Shown piece after piece: positions 1-7,046 of a DNA stretch of 11,796 nt. The stretch comes from Collinsella aerofaciens (GTDB lineage Bacteria; Actinomycetota; Coriobacteriia; Coriobacteriales; Coriobacteriaceae), in assembly GCA_014846205.1 (NCBI GenBank), contig RKAY01000120.1, positions 1 to 11,796 of the forward strand. Reading direction: 5' to 3'. The notes under the pieces are model-generated. The model was not told where the DNA came from. It saw nothing but the letters and a program-made list of their open reading frames with translations, and searched no databases. The translations under genes and the position numbers were made by a program. Numbering within the stretch: the first letter of the stretch is position 1; every line of letters begins with the position of its first letter.

Positions 1-21
1 TCGACCAAGAAGGAGGCGTAA
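1..21 (+). CDS. 3' end of upstream gene, probably glutamate synthase large subunit
   Basis: The first seven codons read Ser-Thr-Lys-Lys-Glu-Ala-stop in frame 1, ending in TAA at 19-21. The gltD ribosome binding site (AGGAGG, 11-16) lies inside these codons and the gltD start follows 5 bases after the stop, so the two genes are almost certainly co-transcribed. In bacteria the gene directly before gltD is usually gltB, the large amidotransferase subunit of the same enzyme. That identity is inferred from position only, because six residues carry no family signal. Confidence 0.5.
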   Translation, partial: STKKEA

Positions 22-26
22 GTGCC

Positions 27-1508
<1,482 letters not shown>

Positions 1509-1519
1509 AGTAGTCATTC

Positions 1520-1560
1520 AAGAACGTCCCCAACGACTAGTCATTGGGGACGTTCTTTTT
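1520..1560 (+). terminator. Palindromic terminator of the glt operon
   Basis: A near-perfect 38-base palindrome spans 1520-1557 and is centred on CTAG, with one mismatch between 19-base arms. The core stem AAGAACGTCCCCAA (1520-1533) pairs exactly with 1544-1557 and is followed by a run of T. It starts 11 bases after the gltD stop, so it is a convincing Rho-independent terminator. Confidence 0.8.
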
Positions 1561-1609
1561 TAGTCATTGGGGACGTTCTTTTTTGTCTAGTCGTTGGGGA
1601 CACTCTTTG
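1538..1609 (+). repeat. Three tandem copies of a 23-24 bp terminator half-site
   Basis: The right arm of the gltD terminator is repeated head to tail. Copies start TAGTCATTGGGGACGTTC at 1538-1560 and 1561-1584, and a diverged copy (TAGTCGTTGGGGACACTC) lies at 1588-1609. The left arm at 1520-1539 is the inverse of the third copy's TAGTCGTTGGGGAC form, so alternative stems between the left arm and any of the three copies are possible. The 11-mer CATTGGGGACG recurs in the unrelated palindrome at 6296-6306. Confidence 0.75.
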
Positions 1610-1896
1610 CGAGCGATTTGCTCGTTTATCGACGTACGGGTGTTCATTTGTCGACTTCTTGGGCTGTGGTTACCTGTTGTTTCTGTGGTGGCTGCGTGCA
1701 TCTGGCTCAAATGAGCGGGTTGGCTGTCTATGTCTACCTGCGGTTTCGTTGCAGTGCGCTCATTCGGTCAAGTGTCCCGTCAAGTGTTTGGTTAGCATCT
1801 GGTTTGCAGTCGAAGGCCTATTTTGCCCGCGCTTGCCTCGGTTGCTCGCCCTCCTCGTAAGCTCAAATTGAGGTCCATCAGTTTGAGGAGGATGCT
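1610..1896. other. Intergenic region with no convincing gene
   Basis: About 290 bases of lower GC than the neighbours hold no ORF with protein-like composition. A short direct repeat, GTCAAGTGT, occurs at 1767-1775 and 1779-1787 (12 bp period) and could be a regulator site. Just before the next gene, CCTCCTC at 1850-1856 is complementary to the ribosome binding site GAGGAGG at 1885-1891, and CTCAAA (1862-1867) can pair with TTTGAG (1882-1887). No clear -35/-10 pair was found, although a promoter for the gene at 1897 should lie here. Confidence 0.5.
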
Positions 1897-2604
1897 ATGA
1901 CTGACCAAATTTATGACCGAGCAGAGCTGGCCGAAGCCGTCGGCAACGATATTGCCGACATGGCTCACTTTTGGATGCTGCGGAAGTTTCAATTCCTGGA
2001 GCCGGCGCGCGAGCAGTTCGAGATTATCGTCGATCCGTGGCTCAGCTATTGCGAGGAACCTTCTCAAAACGAAATCATGGCCTACAACATGGCGTTTACC
2101 GATTGGCTGCTGTTTGAGCGCCCCTATTACCACGGTAAGACGCTGTTGGAGCTGTATGTGGACGAGCCGCCAGCGTCAATTTCTCCTGCTTCGCTCGGGC
2201 GACTTAAGCAGGTGCGTGACACGCAGTATTTCTCGCGCTTTGGCATTTTGGACAAGGATCCCGCGACTGGCATGGTCGTGCTGAAGGACACGCGCACCGA
2301 CCATCGCTTTGACGTCTACGACCCACATATCGTGCAAAAGGAACATTGGAGCGACGGCGCGATTGCGGTACGCCTCGTCTGCGCTGACGATGTCTGGCTG
2401 ACGGCGGGGCAGCTCTACCTGTATGACATCGCGTGCCTGAGCGATACGGCGGTCGACGGGCCGGGCGCGGTGCATCCCGAGGACCTACAGGACGGTTTCG
2501 ACACCTCGTGCATCAGCTTCTTTTTGCGCCTGGTCCGCGACATCATGGGCGCCCAGGGGCGGTACGTGAAGTCGCTCAACATCTACGAGCAGGAGTGGGA
2601 GTAG
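1897..2604 (+). CDS. Conserved-looking protein of unknown function
   Basis: A 235-residue acidic, soluble protein whose function I cannot assign. The ATG at 1897 has a strong GAGGAGG site six bases upstream (1885-1891), which settles the start. No signal peptide or membrane segment is seen. Segments that look family-defining are DWLLFERP (69-76), GKTLLELYV (80-88) and a beta-rich stretch ending FDVYDP (138-143). From memory, this order (a DWxxF segment, then GKTLLE, then a 'DxxTGxxFxVxDP'-like strand) recalls uncharacterised proteins that often carry a SEC-C zinc motif, but no SEC-C cysteines are present here. That resemblance is weak inference. The gene stands alone: a 290-base gap precedes it and a palindrome array follows. 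Confidence 0.8.
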   Translation: MTDQIYDRAELAEAVGNDIADMAHFWMLRKFQFLEPAREQFEIIVDPWLSYCEEPSQNEIMAYNMAFTDWLLFERPYYHGKTLLELYVDEPPASISPASLGRLKQVRDTQYFSRFGILDKDPATGMVVLKDTRTDHRFDVYDPHIVQKEHWSDGAIAVRLVCADDVWLTAGQLYLYDIACLSDTAVDGPGAVHPEDLQDGFDTSCISFFLRLVRDIMGAQGRYVKSLNIYEQEWE

Positions 2605-2612
2605 GGGAGGTG

Positions 2613-2629
2613 GGCAGTTGTCGCCTGCC
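2613..2629 (+). terminator. Weak possible terminator hairpin
   Basis: GGCAG (2613-2617) and CTGCC (2625-2629) form a 5 bp stem with a 7-base loop just after the stop codon at 2604. The downstream tract is pyrimidine-rich but has no real T run, so termination may instead depend on the palindromes that follow. Confidence 0.25.
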
Positions 2630-2646
2630 TTGCCTTCTGCCTTTAT

Positions 2647-2785
2647 GTCTTTATCTGTAACGTTTAGGGACAAAAAACCGGTCTACCTGTTACAGATCGA
2701 GACGAACGCTTGGACGCGGTGCCGAAAGATCTCGATCTGTAACATCTAGCGGCCAAAAATCGGTCTTCTTGTTACAGATCAAGAC
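2647..2785. repeat. Palindrome array 1: two units upstream of the nuclease gene
   Basis: Two units of the 56-57 bp inverted-repeat family lie at 2647-2703 and 2730-2785, with equivalent points 82 bp apart. Each has a left arm close to GTCTCGATCTGTAACA and a right arm close to TGTTACAGATCGAGAC around a variable loop of about 25 bases. Unit 1 has a diverged left arm (GTCTTTATCTGTAAC) and an intact right arm. Unit 2 has an intact left arm and AAGAC in its right arm. The linker 2704-2729 resembles the first linker of array 2 (shared TTGG..GC....AAAGA). Neither unit is followed by a T run. Confidence 0.9.
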
Positions 2786-2827
2786 ATTTGTCAGCGGAGG
2801 CAACGGTGACGACGTCCCATTTGTCCG

Positions 2828-3886
2828 ATGTGGCTGGTGGTGATGAAAGTGTCTAACACCGTTCTCAAACACAAGCATACGACTCGCAACACGTTGGCGC
2901 GGAACAGGATGCTCGCGCGGCTCACGGAGGCGACTGAGCAAGGTGCACTGCTCGCAACGCATGACAATACCGAGCTCATGTGGCTGCGACGCCATGTTGG
3001 AACCGACGATATCGCGGAGTCCGAGCCGTACCTGTTCTGTTTCCAGCATGATTGGGATGCATTGACGCCGGCGGATCGAGCGCTGCGGACTATTAAGGGC
3101 CTTGCGGAGTTTCATCCCGATTGGGCGTTTTGGGGCTATGACGCGGCGCTTTTGTGGGGTCTGGAGGTGCCGAATGATCTGCTCGGGCCGCGTTTTCTTG
3201 TTAAGACGGGTTGTTCGGTGACGTTGAGCGGCGGGTGCAGGTTGTTGCGCCCGCAGATGGCGGGCGCGCTCGAGCGTGTTGATGGCGTGCGGGTGACGTC
3301 GTTTTGGCGCACGGCGGAGGATTGCTTGCTGCGTGCGCCGTTCTCCTACGGGTTGGCGATTGCCGATTCCGCGCTGCGGGCGAAAGGCGTAACACGTGGG
3401 GATTTGTGCGAGCGCCTCCGTGCCGATTGCGAGGGCAGGCGAGGGTATCGCAGGGCACAGGTGATTGCGTCGTATGCGGACGGGTTGTCCGAAAACGGCG
3501 GCGAGTCTCGGTTCCGGGCGTTCTTTATTGCGTACGGCTTTCCGGTTCCGGAGCTGCAGGTGGAGTTTCGCGACCCGCTCGATCCGACCAGTGTGTTTCG
3601 CGTCGACTATTTTTGGCGGCTCGAGGACGGGACGTGCGTGATTGGCGAGCTCGATGGAAAGGGAAAGTATACCCTGCAGGATGGTGGGGATCGGGAGTCG
3701 GTCGACCCATTCGTGGCAGAACGTCAGCGGGAGTCCCATCTGACGATGCTCGGCCACAAGGTGCTTCGGTTTACGTTTGATGAGCTCAAGAATCCGGGGA
3801 AGCTGGCTGAGAAGATGAGACTGGCGGGCATTCCGCAGCGGGCCGATTTGGCTGAGCAATGGAGGCGGCAGTGGTATGGGCGCTGA
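2828..3886 (+). CDS. AbiEi-like/DUF559-like protein with PD-(D/E)XK-type nuclease domain
   Basis: A 352-residue protein with two recognisable parts. The N-terminal part (about 25-180) looks like the winged-helix and following domain of AbiEi-type regulators: a helix-turn-helix-like segment at 25-60, then HPDWAFWGYDAALLWGL at 96-112. The C-terminal part (about 222-335) matches DUF559/Vsr-like endonucleases of the PD-(D/E)XK fold: GESRFRAFF (225-233, E226), VDYFW (259-263, D260), GELDGKGKY (273-281, E274, D276, K278), then a helix and HKVLRFTFDEL (310-320). All expected acidic and lysine residues are present, so it is probably active on DNA, though this is family inference. The start is uncertain: ATG 2828 has no good ribosome site, GTG 2837/2840 and ATG 2843 are alternatives, and an in-frame TGA at 2807 limits extension. 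It is bracketed by palindrome arrays 42 and 41 bases away and has no partner toxin gene beside it. Confidence 0.8.
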   Translation: MWLVVMKVSNTVLKHKHTTRNTLARNRMLARLTEATEQGALLATHDNTELMWLRRHVGTDDIAESEPYLFCFQHDWDALTPADRALRTIKGLAEFHPDWAFWGYDAALLWGLEVPNDLLGPRFLVKTGCSVTLSGGCRLLRPQMAGALERVDGVRVTSFWRTAEDCLLRAPFSYGLAIADSALRAKGVTRGDLCERLRADCEGRRGYRRAQVIASYADGLSENGGESRFRAFFIAYGFPVPELQVEFRDPLDPTSVFRVDYFWRLEDGTCVIGELDGKGKYTLQDGGDRESVDPFVAERQRESHLTMLGHKVLRFTFDELKNPGKLAEKMRLAGIPQRADLAEQWRRQWYGR

Positions 3887-3927
3887 GGGGCGCAACTGAC
3901 GCGGATGTGGTTGTTCCTGCCGAGTTT

Positions 3928-4144
3928 GTCTCGATCTGTAACAACAAGGGGCCGCTTGGCCTCGCAAATGTTACAGATCGAGACAGAAGGTTGGCTGCCG
4001 CTAAAAGATCTCAATCTGTAACATCTAGAGGCTCAAAACCTGTCTACTTGTTACAGATTTAGACGTTTGATGACAGTGCTGGAGAATATCTCGATCTGTA
4101 ACATCTAACGGCCAAAATTCGACCCAACTGTTACAGATCGAGAC
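3928..4144. repeat. Palindrome array 2: three units downstream of the nuclease gene
   Basis: Three units at 3928-3984, 4009-4064 and 4089-4144 repeat with an 80 bp period. The first and third have perfectly matching arms (TCTCGATCTGTAACA with its inverse). The second has TCTCAATCTG on the left and CAGATTTAGAC on the right, where the G-to-A change is matched by C-to-T on the other arm. Loops differ but some can form inner stems: GGGGCC/GGCCTC in the first, TAGAGG with CC..TCTA in the second. The 407 bases from 3887 to 4293 hold this array, the promoter candidate below and no gene. Confidence 0.92.
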
Positions 4145-4223
4145 GTTCGGCACACACGGCTGGAGCATCGCCGTACTGGCCTCTCTATCCTCACATCCTC
4201 CTTTTTCTCCGTTAACCGATATG

Positions 4224-4254
4224 TTCGACTTTAGTCGCTGCATTAGGTGATAAT
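4224..4254 (+). promoter_or_regulatory. Candidate promoter of the amidohydrolase gene
   Basis: TTCGAC at 4224-4229 and GATAAT at 4249-4254 could serve as -35 and -10 elements, with a long 19-base spacer. They lie about 40 bases before the chosen start codon. The -10 is good and the -35 is weak, so this is tentative. Confidence 0.35.
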
Positions 4255-4293
4255 GGACAAATGTTCAAGTTAATCGTGAGGGAGGAGCTCGAT

Positions 4294-5664
4294 ATGACGA
4301 CTACCGATCGTCCCACGTTGTTTATCAATGCGACCGTTCTGGATGGCTCGGAGCATATGGAGCCGCAGCCCGATATGGCCGTAGCCGTCGAGCGCGGTGT
4401 CATCACTTGGATTGGTCCGAGCGCCGTGGCGCAGGCGCCGGCGGGTGCCGAGGTCATCGACCTGGGCGGTGCGTATCTCATGCCGGGCCTCATCAATATG
4501 CACGTGCATCTGTGCGGTTCGGGCAAGCCGGTTTCGGCGGGCGATGCGGGCGCGCTGATGAAGAAGCTCGATAATCCGGTGGGCCGCGCCATCGTTCGCC
4601 ACATCCTCAAAGGCAGTGCCCAGCAACAGTTGGCAAGTGGCGTGACTACGGTGCGCGGTGCGGGTGACCCGCTGTTCGCCGACATCGCCGTGCGCAACGC
4701 CATCGACGCCGGCAAGTATCAGGGTCCGCGCCTGGTAGCGCCGGGAACGGGCGTCACGGTGCCGGGTGGTCACGGCGCGGGGCTGTTCGCGCAGGTCGCC
4801 AATACCCCCGGCGAGGCGGCCGAACAGGTGCGCGATCTATATGCGCGCGGCGCCGACGTCATCAAGCTGTTCGTGACGGGCGGCGTGTTCGATGCGACCG
4901 AAGTGGGCGAGCCGGGCGTGCTGCGCATGCCGCTCGATGTCGCCGCGGCGGCGTGCAAGGCGGCGCACGAGGTTGACCTTCCGGTCATGGCCCATGTCGA
5001 GAGTACCGAAGGTGTGAAGGCCGCGCTTCAGGCCGGCGTCGACACAATCGAGCACGGCGCTCCGCTGACGCCTGAGATTCTGGAGCTGTACCGCGGCGCC
5101 GCGGGGACACGGCTCGAGGGACGCGCGCCGAGCGTGACCTGCACGATTAGTCCGGCGCTGCCGTTTGTGTTGCTCGATCCGGAAAAGACCCATTCGACCG
5201 ACACACAAAAGAAGAACGGCGACATCGTGTGCTCGGGCATTATCGAGAGTGCTCGCGCCGCACTGGAAGCCGGTATCAAGGTGGGCCTGGGCACGGACTC
5301 GAGCTGCCCGTTCGTGACCCAGTACGACATGTGGCGTGAGGTGGCCTATTTTGCCAAGTACGTGGGCGTGAGCAATGCCTTCGCACTGCATACGGCCACG
5401 CAGGTCAATGCCGAGCTGCTGGGGCTGGGCGGCGAGACCGGAACGATCGAGTGCGGCAAGACGGCCGACATCCTGGTGACGTGCAAGAATCCGCTCGATG
5501 ACCTATGCGCTCTGCGTGAGCCGATGCATGTGATGTGCCGTGGCGATCTGGTGCGCAAGCTCAAGGTGAAGCGCATTCCCGAGGTTGACGCCGAGCTCGA
5601 CGCGATTATGGCCATGCCGGCAGAAGCCCTGGCAGAGGAGCTCGCTCGCGATGGCGTTGCTTAG
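4294..5664 (+). CDS. Metal-dependent amidohydrolase, imidazolonepropionase-like family
   Basis: A 456-residue cytoplasmic hydrolase of the amidohydrolase superfamily. Members of this subgroup use a binuclear or mononuclear zinc site in a TIM barrel to cleave cyclic or peptide amide bonds, including Xaa-Pro-type dipeptides; the substrate here cannot be told from sequence. Metal ligands are all visible: HVH at H70/H72 in GLINMHVHL, K191 in VIKLFVTGG (the lysine usually carbamylated), H234 in MAHVES, H254 in IEHG and D335 in GLGTDSS. A small N-terminal beta domain (8-65) and the C-terminal strand return (ADILV, 391-395) complete the usual architecture, at normal length. I chose ATG 4294 because GGAGG lies 9 bases upstream at 4281-4285; the in-frame ATG at 4261 has no ribosome site and overlaps the promoter region. 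It appears monocistronic, ending at convergent terminators. Confidence 0.88.
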   Translation: MTTTDRPTLFINATVLDGSEHMEPQPDMAVAVERGVITWIGPSAVAQAPAGAEVIDLGGAYLMPGLINMHVHLCGSGKPVSAGDAGALMKKLDNPVGRAIVRHILKGSAQQQLASGVTTVRGAGDPLFADIAVRNAIDAGKYQGPRLVAPGTGVTVPGGHGAGLFAQVANTPGEAAEQVRDLYARGADVIKLFVTGGVFDATEVGEPGVLRMPLDVAAAACKAAHEVDLPVMAHVESTEGVKAALQAGVDTIEHGAPLTPEILELYRGAAGTRLEGRAPSVTCTISPALPFVLLDPEKTHSTDTQKKNGDIVCSGIIESARAALEAGIKVGLGTDSSCPFVTQYDMWREVAYFAKYVGVSNAFALHTATQVNAELLGLGGETGTIECGKTADILVTCKNPLDDLCALREPMHVMCRGDLVRKLKVKRIPEVDAELDAIMAMPAEALAEELARDGVA

Positions 5665-5677
5665 GTGCTGGCGCGAC

Positions 5678-5709
5678 GGGGCGACAGCTTCATCGAATGA
5701 TGTCGCCCC
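5678..5709 (+). terminator. Hairpin after the amidohydrolase gene
   Basis: GGGGCGACA (5678-5686) pairs perfectly with TGTCGCCCC (5701-5709) over a 14-base loop, 14 bases after the stop. It is followed by ATGCAAAAA rather than T, so it probably supports the neighbouring terminator rather than acting alone on the + strand. Confidence 0.45.
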
Positions 5710-5714
5710 ATGCA

Positions 5715-5749
5715 AAAAGCCGAGGTCTCAACACGAGGCCTCGGCTTTT
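5715..5749. terminator. Bidirectional Rho-independent terminator
   Basis: AAAAGCCGAGG (5715-5725) pairs perfectly with CCTCGGCTTTT (5739-5749). The stem extends inward through CTC/GAG to leave a loop of about 5 bases. Four T residues follow on the + strand and five on the - strand, which suits its place between the convergent genes ending at 5664 and 5771. Confidence 0.88.
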
Positions 5750-5770
5750 AGTATTCCTATGGTGTAGCTG

Positions 5771-6244
5771 CTAGGAGCGCGTTTCCATCTTAGCGTGGCA
5801 CTTGGGGCAGGTGACGCGGATTTTGCCCTTGCCCTTGGGGACGGACAGCATCTGGCCGCAGTTGGGGCACTTGAGGTAGGCCGTGGTCTTGCGGCCCTTC
5901 CACATCTTCTTTGCCGTGCGCTTGGCACGCTCAAAGTCTTTCTTGCTCGTTCCAGCTGCGCGCGAGGCGCTGGCCGCTGCAGTTCCGCCGCCCAGGCTGG
6001 CCACGAACTTGCCCAGGCAGGGGACGTTGGCAGTCGCGGCAACGAAGGCATCATTTTCCTTGCGGCGGGCGTCGATGTTTTTGGACAGGCCGCGCAGCAC
6101 GCCGAGTGCGATTACGGCGATGGCGATCCAGCTGAGCCACTGGATACGGGCCATCGATCCGACCATCGCGAAAATAATTCCTATGAAGCCCAGCACGATG
6201 GTGAGTTCGTCGGCGCCGTTGCGACCCTTCATAAAGTCATTCAT
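5771..6244 (-). CDS. Small membrane protein with C-terminal zinc ribbon
   Basis: A 157-residue protein of unknown function. Two hydrophobic segments (about 14-31 and 36-54) form a likely membrane hairpin close to the N-terminus. A basic, Ala/Lys-rich linker (about 55-122) follows. The C-terminus carries a zinc ribbon with two CPxC knuckles, CPNC (126-129) and CPKC (146-149), separated by VPKGKGKIRVT. The ATG at 6244 has AAAGG about 9 bases upstream; the open frame continues upstream but crosses the palindrome at 6290-6356 and the end of csoR, so the longer form is rejected. A TATAAA hexamer on this strand at 6278-6283 could be its -10 without a clear -35. Transcription ends at 5715-5749. Zinc-ribbon membrane proteins of this kind are common and uncharacterised. 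Confidence 0.8.
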   Translation of the reverse strand: MNDFMKGRNGADELTIVLGFIGIIFAMVGSMARIQWLSWIAIAVIALGVLRGLSKNIDARRKENDAFVAATANVPCLGKFVASLGGGTAAASASRAAGTSKKDFERAKRTAKKMWKGRKTTAYLKCPNCGQMLSVPKGKGKIRVTCPKCHAKMETRS

Positions 6245-6289
6245 GCGAATTGCCTTTCGTTCGATATGCTGCACGCCTTTATACCCCTT

Positions 6290-6356
6290 TTGGTGCATTG
6301 GGGACGGGTTAATCTGCACCAAGGTGGTGCAAACGTACCTGTCCCCCTTGCACCAA
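6290..6356. repeat. 67 bp nested palindromic element abutting csoR
   Basis: The outer arms TTGGTGCA (6290-6297) and TGCACCAA (6349-6356) match exactly. GGGGACGGGT (6300-6309) pairs with ACCTGTCCCC (6337-6346) with one G-T wobble, and an inner hairpin TGCACCA/TGGTGCA (6315-6321/6325-6331) fills the middle. The element ends at the base before the csoR stop codon (6357-6359). No T run follows on either strand, so it does not look like a plain terminator. It has the look of a dispersed intergenic repeat and shares CATTGGGGACG with 1542-1552 and 1565-1575. Confidence 0.85.
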
Positions 6357-6629
6357 TTACTTGGCGAGCTTCTCGACGACGCGTTCGATCTCGGCGAGCT
6401 TGGCGGCTTTGAGCTCCTCGTCGCCCGATTCGATGGCCGACGCGACGCATCCCTCGATGTGAGCCTTGAGCACATCGGCGTTGATGCGGGCGATGAGCGC
6501 CTGCGTGGCCATGAGCTGCGTGGAGATGTCGACGCAGTAACGGTCCTCCTCCACCATTCGCAGGATGCCGTCGATTTGCCCGCGTGCCGTCTTGAGCATG
6601 CGGGTCACCGATTTGTGGTCTGCCATCAT
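6357..6629 (-). CDS. csoR: Copper-sensing repressor, CsoR family
   Basis: A 90-residue all-helical DUF156-family repressor. CsoR tetramers bind DNA without a classical helix-turn-helix and let go when Cu(I) binds. The Cu(I) ligands are all present with the family spacing: C32 (YCVDIS), H57 and C61 (HIEGC), that is 25 and 4 residues apart as in Mycobacterium tuberculosis CsoR. The Cys-His-Cys set argues against the formaldehyde (FrmR), persulfide (CstR) and nickel (RcnR) branches. Two adjacent ATGs (6629 and 6626) are possible starts, with a GAGG site upstream. It is the last gene of the copA-copZ-csoR operon, 48 bases after copZ, and probably represses that operon through the operator at 9447-9459. 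Confidence 0.9.
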   Translation of the reverse strand: MMADHKSVTRMLKTARGQIDGILRMVEEDRYCVDISTQLMATQALIARINADVLKAHIEGCVASAIESGDEELKAAKLAEIERVVEKLAK

Positions 6630-6677
6630 GGCGGGTCCTCGTTTCTGGTCGATGGGGTCGAATGCCTCTGGTGGCTG

Positions 6678-6899
6678 CTACGCGGCGGTTACGGACAGGG
6701 CATGGAACTTCTCGCCCGCACCCTCGACGGCGGCGGCGAGCTGCTCGGCGGTCACGGTGTCGGCGCACTCTACCTGGACGGTCTGGGTCTCGTGATCGGC
6801 GTCGGCATCGGTCACGCCTGCTACGCTGAGCAGCGCGGTCTCGACAGTAGCGTCGCAGTGGCCGCACATGAGGCCGGAAGTCTTAATTGTGAAACGCAT
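6678..6899 (-). CDS. copZ: Copper chaperone, heavy-metal-associated domain protein
   Basis: A 73-residue protein made of a single heavy-metal-associated (HMA) domain. The metal site is MCGHC (residues 11-15, cysteines 12 and 15) near the N-terminus, in the usual loop before the first helix. CopZ-type proteins carry Cu(I) in the cytoplasm and hand it to the CopA ATPase or to CsoR. The start at 6899 has AGAGG about 8 bases upstream and gives a standard domain length. The frame stays open to an ATG at 7010, but that extension is read through the long hairpin at 6925-7018 and is not HMA sequence, so I reject it. The gene lies between copA and csoR. The metal could in principle differ, but the operon partners point to copper. 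Confidence 0.85.
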   Translation of the reverse strand: MRFTIKTSGLMCGHCDATVETALLSVAGVTDADADHETQTVQVECADTVTAEQLAAAVEGAGEKFHALSVTAA

Positions 6900-6924
6900 G
6901 GATATTCCTCTCTGTTGTGTCGGC

Positions 6925-7018
6925 TTTCCCAGGCACCCGACCTTGACCTTCAAACCGTCGCTCGCGTACCAAAGTACGCGTCGCTCCTCTTTCAGGTCAA
7001 TCTCGGGCACCTGGAAAA
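6925..7018. repeat. 94 bp long imperfect hairpin between copA and copZ
   Basis: Arms 6925-6950 and 6993-7018 can pair at 20 of 26 positions, including CCAGG/CCTGG, CCCGA/TCGGG and TTGACCT/AGGTCAA. A perfect apical stem CGCGTAC/GTACGCG (6963-6969/6974-6980) with a CAAA loop tops it. In the operon transcript this lies after the copA stop and before the copZ ribosome site. It could protect or process the mRNA, or be a dispersed repeat. Confidence 0.75.
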
Positions 7019-7046
7019 CCCGTTCTAAATGGACTTAATGGTGAGC

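Noticed and set aside
1594..1860. 88-codon + strand frame in the gap after gltD
   Set aside because: It starts inside the terminator repeat, has no ribosome site and is Cys/Ser-rich without domain features.
2647..2785. Palindromes as plain Rho-independent terminators
   Set aside because: Stems are long but no unit is followed by a T tract on either strand, and loops are about 25 bases.
2690..3967. Long antisense reading frame (425 codons, - strand) over the nuclease gene
   Set aside because: It is Arg/Pro/His/Gln-rich, runs through both palindrome arrays and mirrors the + strand nuclease whose motifs are clear; it is a GC-driven shadow.
2647..4144. Integron-like attC sites around a cassette
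   Set aside because: The arms do not show the required RYYYAAC/GTTRRRY ends, there is no integrase, and several tandem sites occur on each side instead of one.
4261..4293. Upstream ATG extension of the amidohydrolase
   Set aside because: No ribosome site precedes 4261, while GGAGG sits at the right distance before ATG 4294, where the family's N-terminus normally begins.
6900..7010. 37-residue N-terminal extension of copZ
   Set aside because: It is encoded within the 94 bp hairpin, is not HMA sequence, and a good ribosome site precedes the start at 6899.
5883..7028. + strand frame of 381 codons
   Set aside because: It crosses the zinc-ribbon gene, a palindrome, csoR, copZ and the operon hairpin; it is antisense to several real genes.
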